Below are positions 46,055 to 56,065 of a stretch of 64,000 nt of DNA, one piece after another. Within the stretch, counting starts at the first letter, position 1. Each line of letters begins with the position of its first letter. Where the stretch lies: the NCBI RefSeq assembly GCF_000182925.2, contig NC_026502.1, positions 4,030,001 through 4,094,000 of the forward strand. The letters run 5' to 3'. Source of the DNA: Neurospora crassa OR74A (lineage: Eukaryota > Ascomycota > Sordariomycetes > Sordariales > Sordariaceae). The translations under genes and the position numbers were made by a program. The notes under the pieces are model-generated. The model did not search any database, was not told where the DNA came from, and was given only the letters and a program-made list of their open reading frames with translations.

Positions 46055-46063
46055 TTATCAGAT
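46055..46063 (-). promoter_or_regulatory. SRE/SreA iron-GATA site
   Basis: TTATCAGAT followed by C on the plus strand (full RATCWGATAA on the minus strand). About 1.2 kb upstream of the NRPS and 0.9 kb upstream of the GNAT gene. Confidence 0.7.
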
Positions 46064-46586
46064 CCGATGATCCGTTGTTTTCCTTCTTCTCTTTATCACG
46101 AGCCTCCGTTTTGCGGGTTCCATTATTTACCCCACCATGGCAGCGCAAACGGACTCCACACCCGAGGGACGGTGGAGGAGGAACCGGCCGGAAGGGACAG
46201 GACAGGCTCACCGTGGAGGGAACCGACCAAAATTCTCTCACTTTTTCCAGCACTTCAACCCGCTTCGGATGAATGACTTCAACGCCAGAAACCATGTCCA
46301 TTGACCATAACAATTGTGTGAGATCGGGTCCGAGGAGACTGGGCAGAGTTGCTCGGCCGAGTTGACGGAAGGACCTCGTTCTTTGAAAATGTCACGAGTG
46401 TGTTGTTACCAATTCTTTCAAAGGCAAACCGTTCATCATGAAGACCAGAAAGGAAAAAAAAAAAAAGATGAATGTGTGACACCAATCTGCACGCCTCTTC
46501 TTTCCCAACCGAGGATGGTTCCCCCGAAGAGGTCCCACGTTCCCCGCCATGTTCAATCTCAACGTCTCACAGTCTCGGATCAAATC

Positions 46587-46595
46587 TTATCAGAT
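46587..46595 (-). promoter_or_regulatory. SRE/SreA iron-GATA site
   Basis: TTATCAGAT on the plus strand, 678 bp upstream of the NRPS start. The flanking base is not the preferred one. Confidence 0.65.
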
Positions 46596-47272
46596 GGTGA
46601 TGATCAAGGATGAAACTCGCGCGTGTGATCCATTCCGAATCCTTTACCTCTGGCCCACACGCGCGGATGAGGAGGGAACCTTGTCGTCGAACCTTACGAC
46701 TACCACCACCACCACCACCACTTCCGATACGCGGTGCTATCCTGAGCCGAGTGGGTGGGGTGAGTCTAGCCAGATGCTTTCGACCTTCCTTCGTTTCGTT
46801 CCCTGTGATAGCCACGCGCGTGTAGCTTTGTCACCAGATCATGCCATGGCCCAGTCACGTTCAGCCATGGCGGTTTCCTCTAGTGAAAAGAGCCACACCA
46901 ACAGCTTCATCGTCGTCTTCTCCTCTTGAGTGAAAATATTCAAGTGTGAATACAGACATACGGCAGGGCGGGAATAGACTCATACACAACCCTTTCCCAT
47001 CTGTGTCCTTCCTTCCTACCAACGGACTTTCCACCACGTCCTGTCCTCATCTCGCCCGCTTATCTACCCCATATTGTGTAATTCCATCCATTCGTTCATC
47101 ACAAGTCGATCATCGACGTCACCGTATCTTCTATCCTATCGTACCCGTCCATCGACGTATCACAACGACACGCGCAAGAGCGGCAGTAATACGCCTCTCT
47201 GTCCAACATACCCACCGAGTCGATAATCCAGTACTCCCAAAAAGGAACCAGTAACACACTATCACCACCACC

Positions 47273-50200
47273 ATGCAGCAAGTCGTGCAAGGAGCCCTCT
47301 CTTTTCTCGGCCTCAACGGCCAGAGCAGCAACGCCACCAGCCACCTCTTCGACACACTAGGTCTGGAGACAGTATCCAGGCCACTATCACTACCATCACA
47401 AAAGAACATCTCTTTGCTAGACGCCTCCCTCCTAGCAGGGCTGTTGCTTCTCCAGAGAGAGCGAGGAGAAGATGATCGGGTAGAAAACTTCAACTGGGGA
47501 CGGAGAACATCTGATGGGGCGGAAACGTCGTCACAGTTTTCCGTCAAGGCAGTGCTGGGTTCTGAAGGACTGGACCAGACGGCGAGTGTGAAGAATGTAC
47601 TTGAGGTGCTGAAGAAGGTCACGGGGCAAGATGTGACAGAGGAGAACAGGACCCTGTTCTTTAACGATGGGAAAGAGGCGCCGGAGAAGATCAAGGAAGA
47701 GGGATATGAGACTGCTCAGCGGCCGGTATGTTTTCTCAGCTCCCGAGTTTGAGCTGCCGTGACTAACATGATCACCAGAACTGGAAATTCCAGCTCGAGC
47801 TCCTTGCCTCAGAAGACGGCGAGCAGCATGACCTCACCCTCCAAGCCTACTGGTTCAAGAACGTTCCCGACGCTCTCACCAGTTCCCAAGTCACCATTCG
47901 CCTGAACGCCTTTACCGAGCTTCTTGGCCTCATCTTCTCCTCTCCCGAGACAACCCCCATCTCCTCCCTCCTCGCCCCTCTCCCCTGTGACCTCAATCAG
48001 ATCTGGGCCTTCAACGCCGTCGTGCCCCCATTGATCGATCGCACTATGCAGGACATCATCTCCGAGCAAGCCGCCGCCAACCCCTCCAAGCCGGCCGTCT
48101 CCTCCTGGGACGGCGAGTTCACCTACGCCGAGGTGGAATCGAAGTCCGACCTTTTGGCTCGCCACTTGGTCTCCCGCGGCGTCAAGCTCGGCGGCGTGGT
48201 CCCGCTCATGTTTGAGAAATCCCGCTGGACTATCGTCGCCCTGCTGGCCGTAATGAAAGCCGGCTCAGCATTTGCTCTCACCGATCCCACTTCGCAGCCT
48301 GAAGGCCGTTTGCGCGTGATGGTCGAGCAGACCGGTGGCGACATCATCGTCGCTTCTGCTTCCCAGACTGAACTCGCGGAGGTCTGTCTCCCCTCTTCTT
48401 CTGGAGGAAGCCAAGGACAGGTCATCACCGTCTCTGACGACCTTTTCACCACCCTCTCTCAAACCCCCGAGCTCACCTCGGTGACGCTGCCCGTGATCCC
48501 CACGCAAACAACACCCCTCTACATCCAATTCACCTCTGGCTCCACCGGCAAACCAAAAGGCGTCGTCATCTCCCACGCCAACTACACCTCCGGCGCCCTG
48601 CCTCGCGCCGAAGCAGTCGGTTACAAGTCTTCCTCCCGCTGCTTCGAGTTCGCTTCCTACGCTTTTGACGTCTCCATCGATTGCATGCTCTGCACCCTCG
48701 CTGTTGGTGGAACCATCTGCATTCCGTCGGACGCTGATCGTATGAACGATCTCGGGGGCGCTATCCTCAAGAGCGGCGCAAACATGGCGCACATGACTCC
48801 TTCCGTTGCCCGAGTGCTTGATCCAGAAGTTATCAAGGGTCTTGATGTCCTTGGCTTGGGCGGTGAAGCAGTCTCTGCCGCGGATGCAGCTGCTTGGTCG
48901 AAGGGCAAGACATCGGTCATTGTTGCGTATGGACCGAGTGAATGCACTGTTGGATGTACCGTCAACAACGTCTTTGCGAGAGACGAGGAGGCCAAGAAGA
49001 AGGGGTTCACCACCGGAAACATCGGTACCGGCGTTGGCGGGTGCGGATGGGTTGTTGATCCCAACGATCATGACCGTCTCGTGCCCGTGGGAGCGGTGGG
49101 TGAATTGCTCATGGAGGGCCCGGTCGTGGGACTTGGGTACCTCGGTGAAGAGGAAAAGACCAAGGAGGTGTTCATTGAAGATCCCAAGTGGCTCGTTGCT
49201 GGCCATGGCGATGCTCACCCGGGAAGAAAAGGAAGGTTGTACAAGACTGGTGATTTGGTCCGGTACGATGCCGATGGCTCGGGGGCTTTTGTCTTTGTTG
49301 GACGCAAAGATGCGCAGGTCAAGCTGAGAGGCCAAAGAGTAGAGTTGGTTGAGATTGAACACCATTTGCGCGCCAAGTTGCCCAGTGGCGTGAAGATTGC
49401 TGCCGAGGTTATCAAGCCTAGTGGTGGTGATCCCACGCTGGTTGCTTTCCTGGCGGAGACTAGCTCGACGGGTATCTCGGCCAAGGACGCCCTGCAGAGT
49501 GTTGTTGAGGGTGAGGTTAGCTTCTCTCCTGAACTGCAGGCTGCGCTGGATGGGATTGAGGAGGTGCTGGGCATTGATCTGCCTAGGTACATGGTTCCTA
49601 ATGCGTACATCCCCCTTCGTGAGATGCCCTCGCTGGTGTCGGGCAAGATTGATCGCAAGACGCTGAGGGCTATGGGAGCTGCGATGACGAGGGAGCAAGT
49701 CTCTGGTAGCGCAAAGAAGGCCAGACAGGGTGGCGAGGGCGGTGCTCCTACTACCGAGATGGAGATTGCTCTTCACAAGGTCTGGAAGCAGCTGCTTGGT
49801 ACCGAGCAGGAGATTGCCGCTGGCGATAGCTTCTTTGCTGTTGGCGGTGACTCTCTCAGGGCCATGAGACTTATTGCTGCTGCCAGAGCGGAGGGCGTCA
49901 AGCTCACTGTCGCTGATGTCTTCCGGTATCCCGTACTCAGGGACATGGCTGTCGTCGCCACCAAGGTGGACACCCAGGACGCGGGTGGCAAGGACAACAA
50001 CGAGATTGCTCCCTTCTCTCTGCTTGAAAGCGATTGGGCCATCGAAGACGTCAAGGCCGAGGCCAGCAAGAACTGCAATATCGACAAGGACGCCCTCGAG
50101 GACGTCTATCCCTGCACTCCCCTCCAGGAAGCCCTCATGGCTTTGTCCGCCAAGGTCAAGGAAGCTTACGTTGCCCAGCGTGTGCTCAAGATGGAAGGCC

Positions 50201-53200
50201 AAGCCGCCGCTGACAAGCTCAAGGCCGCCTTCGAAGCCATCAACGCCGACTGCGCCATCCTCCGCACCCGCATCATCCACTCCCCGCGCGGCCTGATGCA
50301 AGTCGTCGTCAAGGAGCCTCTGCACTGGCACTCCGCTACCACCCTCGCCGAGTACCTTGAAACTGACCGCAACGAGGAAATGGACCTCGGCAAGCCTCTC
50401 GTGCGCTACGGCCTCATCCAGGACGGCGACGCCTACCACATTGTCCTGACCATGCACCACGCTTTGTACGACGGCTGGTCCATGCCCCTTGTCGTCGACC
50501 GCGTCAACCAGGCCTACCAAGGTCTCGTCCCGCGCAAGCCCGCCGCGGAGTTCAAGCACTTCATCAACTACCTCAACAACACCCTCGACCGCGCCGCCTG
50601 CGACGCCTACTGGAAGGACCAACTCGCCGGCGCCACGGGTGTGCAGTTCCCCGCTCTCCCCTTTGAGGGGTACCAAACCCGCGCCGACTCCCTCTGGGAG
50701 CTCTACGTCTCTCTCGACGGGCGCAAACCCCCTTCTTCGCCCAACACCACCATCACCCTCGCCACCATCGTGCGCGCTGCCTGGGCCCTGGTAGCCAGCC
50801 AGTACACAGCCGGCAACAACGACATTGTCTTTGGCGAGACGCTCACGGGCCGTAACGCGCCCATCGTCGGCGCAGATGAGATCGAAGGTCCCATGATCAC
50901 CACCGTTCCTGTTCGCGTGTGTATTGATCGCGAGCAGACCGTCGCCGAGTACTTGCAGCAGGTGGCAGAGCAAATGATCACGCAAATCCCTTACGAACAC
51001 GCAGGTCTGCAGCACATCCGTCGGTTGTCCGATGACGCGCTGCAAGCGTGCGAGTTGAGAACGGGTATTGTGCTGCATCCTGCTGCGGGCGAGGTGGGCG
51101 TTACGGAGAACACGCCGGCGAATGGACTGGTTCCTGCGGGTGATAGCGAGGCGGCGCAGGAGGCGTTGAAGTTTAACACGTATGCGTTGATGCTGGTTTG
51201 CTCGTTGGAGGCGGATGGGTTCTTGGTCATGGCGTCTTTTGATAGTAAGACGGTGGAGATGGATGTGGTGAAGAAGGCGTTGGATCAGCTGCAGGTGGTG
51301 GTGAGGCAGTTGTGTGAAGACGGTTGTGGGGAGAAGAAGGTGGGACAGTTGGAGTGTTTGACGGAGAAGGATCACGAGGAGGTGAAGAAGTTGGCGGGTG
51401 TGAAGAACCTGACGGCCGAGTCTGATCCTTTTGTCGGGGGTGTCACTGCGGAGGATGTGGAAGGGGTGTGGATTGTTGATGCTGCTGATACTGCCAGGCT
51501 GGTGCCCGTTTGTGCGGCGGGCGAGTTGATTGTTGAGACCAGCAAGGAACTTGATGCGCCTGTCACTCTTCTCGCTGAGACTCCGGCCTGGTACGAGGGC
51601 AACAAGAAGCTGTACAAGACTGGCCAGCTCGCCAAGTTCAAGGTTGACGGCGATTCTGCCTCCCTTTGCATCCTCAAGGCTTCTGAGCCCAAGACCGAGG
51701 TGGCCAAGAAGAAGGTTGCTTCCTCTGTTACTCCCTCTGCTGTTGCTGCTACCTCCGCCAAGCAAAAGACGCTGCGCAAGATTTGGGCCAAGCTGCTTAA
51801 GGTCAAGGAGGATAGCATCTACCTCGGCGATAGCTTCTTCAACCGTGGTGGTGACTCCATCACTGCCATGAAGCTGGTGTCGGAGGCACGCCAGCAGGGC
51901 CTCAAGATTAGCGTCGCGCAGGTCTTTGCCAACCGCACGCTCTTCGACATGGCCAATGTCATGCAAACCACCGGTACCGTGGTTGACGCCTCGGAGAAGG
52001 TTGAGACCGAGTACAAGCCTTTCTCTCTCCTCGAGGAGAATAACAAGGCCAGCATCATGGAGGTCGTCAAGCACAGTCTGGCCGATAAGTCGTGGACCAT
52101 CGCCGACATCCTCCCCACCCGTCCCCTCCAGGAGATCGCCGTCCGCGGCACCGTCGAGCTCCCCCGTTTCTCTCTCCGCTACGAGTTGATGCACTTTAAC
52201 GGCCAGGTCGACAAAGCCGCCCTCTTCCGCGCGTGCCACGAAGTAGTCGCACGCAACGAGATCCTACGCACCGTTTTCGTCCGCGACGCTTCCAACACCT
52301 GTTACGGCGCCGTCATCGACAACCTCATCACCTCCATCGCCGAGTACGAAATCGACGACCACGCCGACGTCAAGGACTTCGCCGCCCAAGTGTGCCGCCT
52401 CGACTCGCAAACCCGCATGCCATACGGTTCCTCCTTTGTGAAATGGTTCTTCATCACCAACGGCACTTCCCAATGCTCGCTCGCCTTCCGCCTTTCGCAC
52501 GCCCAATACGACGAGATCTGCCTCCCCATCATGCTCCACCAGTTCCACCAGCTCTACCTCAACTCCCCCGAATCCTCCATTCCGCCTTCCTACCCCTTCT
52601 CCCACTTCGTCGCACACACCCTCCGCGACTCCATCCCCGCCGCCATTCCCTACTGGCGCAACCTCCTCTCCGGTTCAAGCGGGATCACCCGCTTCCGCCC
52701 TTCCACACCCATCACGTCCCGGAAGCACTTCGCCATTCACCGCGCCGTCGACATCTCCTCCCGGCCACGCGACGTCACCATCGCCACTTTACCTTCCGCC
52801 GCCTGGGCTTTGGCTCTCGCGCGCCACGTCAAAAGTCCCGACGTCCTCTTCGGCGAAGTCTCCTCTGGTCGTAGCGTCGACGTCCCAGGCATCAGGGACA
52901 CCAACGCCGTCACCGGTCCGACATGGCAATACGTCCCTGCTCGAATCCAATTCGATAACCCATCTAAACCTCTTCGTACAGGCCACGATTTGTTGGTGGA
53001 GATGCAGACGCAGCATATGGCTTCTTCAGCGTATGATAGTATGGGACTGGAAGAGATTGTCAAGACGTGTACGGACTGGGAACTGCAAAAAGATATGTGG
53101 TTTGATACCGTGGTGCATCAGGATGTGGCGCATGTGGAGAAGCTGGAGTTTTCTTCTGTTTCTGTTTCTGGGGATGGAAATGGGGAAGAGGAAAAGAAGA

Positions 53201-53430
53201 CTGGCGCAAAGGCGGAGTTTGAAACGATGTATTGCTTTGAGGAGCCGTTGAGGGAGTGGAAGGTGCAGGCTTTTAGGGACGAGAAGGGCGAGGAGATGGT
53301 GTTGGAGATTGTGACGATGGAGTGCTGGAAGGAGGAGGCGGAGGTGGTGTTGGGAGAGGTTTGTGAGGCGTTGAAGCAGTTGGTGGAGAGGCCTTGGGAG
53401 GGGTTGGATGTTGCGAGGCTGGAGGAGTAG
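47273..53430 (+). CDS. NPS6: NRPS, extracellular siderophore synthetase (NPS6/SidD type)
   Basis: Two exons, 47273-47725 and 47779-53430, joined over a 53-nt intron to 2034 aa. Domain order is A-T-C-dA-T-C. The A domain spans about 233-780, with FTSGSTGKPKG near 402, AYGPSECTVG and LYKTGDLVRY. T1 has FFAVGGDSLRAM near 840. C1 has the active site HHALYDG near 1043. A stub of a second A domain (LYKTGQLAKF, about 1356-1460) is followed by T2 (FFNRGGDSITAM, near 1507) and a last C domain. The last C has SHAQYDE in place of HHxxxDG. This architecture is that of Cochliobolus NPS6 and Aspergillus SidD, which join acylated hydroxyornithine units. In Neurospora the expected product is coprogen. About 230 residues lie before the A domain. 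GNAT and ABCB genes are adjacent, and SRE-type sites sit upstream. Confidence 0.93.
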
Positions 53431-54337
53431 GTTTGAGTTTGCTAAGCGGTGACAGAGCGTCGTTGTTGTGGTTTCATTAGGGGGGTTGTGTACAAAGGGG
53501 ATTTTGTTCGCTTGGTGATTATCTTGGCTGTCTGTCCTGCTTGGTTCTGTGTTGGTATTTGTTTGAACAACGTTCTTGCATCTATGGTTCCCTAGGTATT
53601 CGTGTACATATTTTCCCTTTGCTGGCTCGATGCTTAAACTATGGATTCCCATTGTCAGGTTCTGTAGGAAGATGAAATTGCTGTTCCGCACCATTTGGTC
53701 AGTTCCGATTCGACCTAAAGTCGTCATTCAGTTTCTACACTAGTGTAGGTTGCAACATCACATTCCTATGTACAAGCAAGCAATCGGCCAGTGTCACCAG
53801 CGTACTGACTGACTGACCTCTTTGGTTGCTGGCATATGACATTCTCGTGAGAGGCAAACGAACCATTTCCGATTTCCGAGAGAAATATATACACATCTCC
53901 ATCACGAATAGCCAATAGCTAGAAACCCTCGAGTTGTATGAGCCGCAAAGCGTTCCGCATGTGTTTCTGCCCGTGTCGCCTGTCATAGCTGTTAACGACA
54001 CATGATGTTGTTCGCAATCTAACAATTTCTCGGTTGAAACGGGACACCATATCGTTCATTACATCTTGCCCTTCTTTTCCGTTCTTTGTTAAACCTTCAA
54101 GGACCACGTTGCGACGCACCATACAAAAGCCATTATTATTCTTCTTCCTGTCACAAAAGCCAGTACAGTACAGTACAGTACAGTAGTACTTCTATAATGC
54201 TTTTTGAACGCCCCTTAACTCTCTTCCGTCGTCACCGCAGTTTTGTCTCGCAGTCTCCTCGCTTCCTATCTTACTTATATTGCACTGAAACCGTGCATCC
54301 ATCCATCCAGAAACAACCCAACCAACCACCTACAACA
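53431..54337. other. intergenic, 0.9 kb
   Basis: 3' flank of the NRPS and leader of the small secreted gene. A CAGTA pentanucleotide run (54161-54185, five units) lies in the leader. No gene. Confidence 0.6.
54161..54185. repeat. (CAGTA)5 pentanucleotide repeat
   Basis: Five perfect units about 150 bp before the start of the small secreted protein gene. Confidence 0.9.
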
Positions 54338-55093
54338 ATGCACTTTATCAAATCCCTCCTTTCCCTCGGTCTCCTTTCTCTTCTCCGGTACCATGCTGCC
54401 CTCGCTCTGCCCACCATCAGCGACGACACCATCAATGACGACACCACCATCAACGACGACACCCTTATCCCCAGAGTAATGATTCCCAAGGACCCAAACA
54501 TGAACTTCGACCCTAACAACAAACCCAACGTCACCAAATACAGCATCACCGACAACCCCGATCACGACGTGACCCTCATCTGCCCTTCCCCCCGCGCGCT
54601 CCTCAGTTCGGGTCCACCTCCGGAGCCTGGAAGGTTCTCAACCACCTTAGGTCGCTGGACAACGGTCCGCCTCTCCCCGACGACATTAAGCACGCGGACG
54701 GGTGTGAACGGATAGGATGTGAGGAAGGACTGGGTATCTTTTGGTGTATTCAGAATGTTCGTTCCTCTTTTTTTTTTTTTTCTTTCCTATTTCTCTATTC
54801 CCATATCCATTCTAGGCTCCTGTAAGGGAACTCACGAAAAAAAAAAAAAAAAAAAAAAAAAGAAGGCTGATAGTTAACGCTGTGATGAATACCTACCTAC
54901 CTAGGTATCATGGACCTACCAAAACGCGCCGACTTACAAGACGCTTGCCGAACAGGCGCAGATGGTGCTTGATCAGGAAAAGTGTAGGACGACGGACGCG
55001 ACGAATACTCGACCTTTGGTTGCTGGGGAGGCGGTGTATGGGCATCATGATGCGTGGAGTGTCGTACTGAAGGGGGTGGTGGATTGTACCTAA
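54338..55093 (+). CDS. small secreted cysteine-rich protein, exon model uncertain
   Basis: Starts MHFIKSLLSLGLLSLL, a clear signal peptide ending near ALA. A short repeat follows (DDTINDDTTINDDT), then YSITDNPDHDVTLICP. From 54607 the coding sequence runs in another frame: FGSTSGAWKVLNHLRSLDNG, ADGCERIGC and LGIFWCIQN. It is then spliced at 54757-54904 to VSWTYQNAPTYKTLAEQAQ, EKC and VVDCT, with stop at 55091-55093. The first frame change is either a 38-nt intron (54569-54606, shorter than usual) or a small indel in the gene or assembly. The six cysteines suggest three disulfides if the segment around LICP is kept. I do not recognise the family and claim no function. The intron carries T14 and A25 tracts. 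Confidence 0.6.
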
Positions 55094-56065
55094 GTAAGGC
55101 GCATAATACTGGGCGGCAAGAGTGAGCATTGTGCAGTGTGAGACTACCTACCTACCTCTAGCCTTGTCACCTTGGAAGAGCAGCCCCATGGGGGGTTGGA
55201 GGTTGTTGTTGAGAGATACTCTCTCTGTTATGGACTGTTAGCTTGCTTCAGCCCCCCCAACTAGTGATGTTTTTTTCTTTTTTTTCATTTTTTTTTTTTC
55301 GTTTTTAGGTGGAAACCCGCTCCTACTATACGGCCAGCGCACCTTCCCACGGTCCCCTCTCCAGCGCTTCCTTTCACGGCATGTCCAGCTAGATAGATAC
55401 ATCCTTGGGTAATTCTTTCCAGGTGTGTATCCAATTGTCGACGGTTCCTTTCCCATTTACCTGCTCGAGATTCATCCGATGCTAAGATACCTAATCCGTG
55501 GTCTACCAAAGCACGTTTCACCTTCAAGTGCAATTGAATCTTGTTGTGCTTTGGAGGGTAATAGTCCAATAAAGCATCGATATGGGTACAAGTACGGTAC
55601 AAGTTGTATATCTCAAATATCCTCCTCTATCTGTTGGTTTAACTTATGCTGACAGATCTCGTCCTCTATGAGATTTCTCGCCCACTCTATCCAGTTTGTC
55701 CCTTCTAAACCTGAAGCAGAGATCCACCTCTATAGATCCGATCCGCACTTAGACTCTAAGGGATACCGCCGTATCGTACACTCCCCCTACTGTACAGTAC
55801 TTGTTACCATAATAATACAACCAAACCTGGGACACAGTCCTGATTCCGGTATTGATACACCCAACTCCTTCTCTTGATTCTTCCTCAAACAAGCAAAATC
55901 AAAACGCCGCACGCCATATTTGTTGGTATAATGTTTCTTCCGCCCGTGTCAAAACAAATAATTCCATCTTTTTTGCCCACAACACGCCGCACACGTTCCG
56001 TAGAACGTGTAGCCACATATGAAATGAGAACCAACACCTTTTTTCAACTACAACTTCCATCATTG
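55094..56065. other. intergenic, convergent 3' ends
   Basis: Between the small secreted gene and the Zn2Cys6 gene. T-rich near 55270-55302. No supported gene. Confidence 0.6.

Larger units (their letters stand above)
45185..47272. other. divergent promoter region, GNAT and NRPS
   Basis: Shared upstream region of 2.1 kb with two perfect iron-GATA sites (46055-46063, 46587-46595). It also has an ACC triplet run near 46700-46722. No gene was supported in it; overlapping frames on both strands lack domains. Confidence 0.65.

Noticed and set aside
45513-46313. Overlapping frames of 140-185 codons between GNAT and NRPS
   Set aside because: No conserved motifs; the region reads as a long divergent promoter with SRE sites.
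48265-52239. 1324-codon open frame antisense to the NRPS
   Set aside because: It mirrors the C/G-ending codons of the real gene. No domain, low-complexity composition, and the sense strand has full NRPS motifs.
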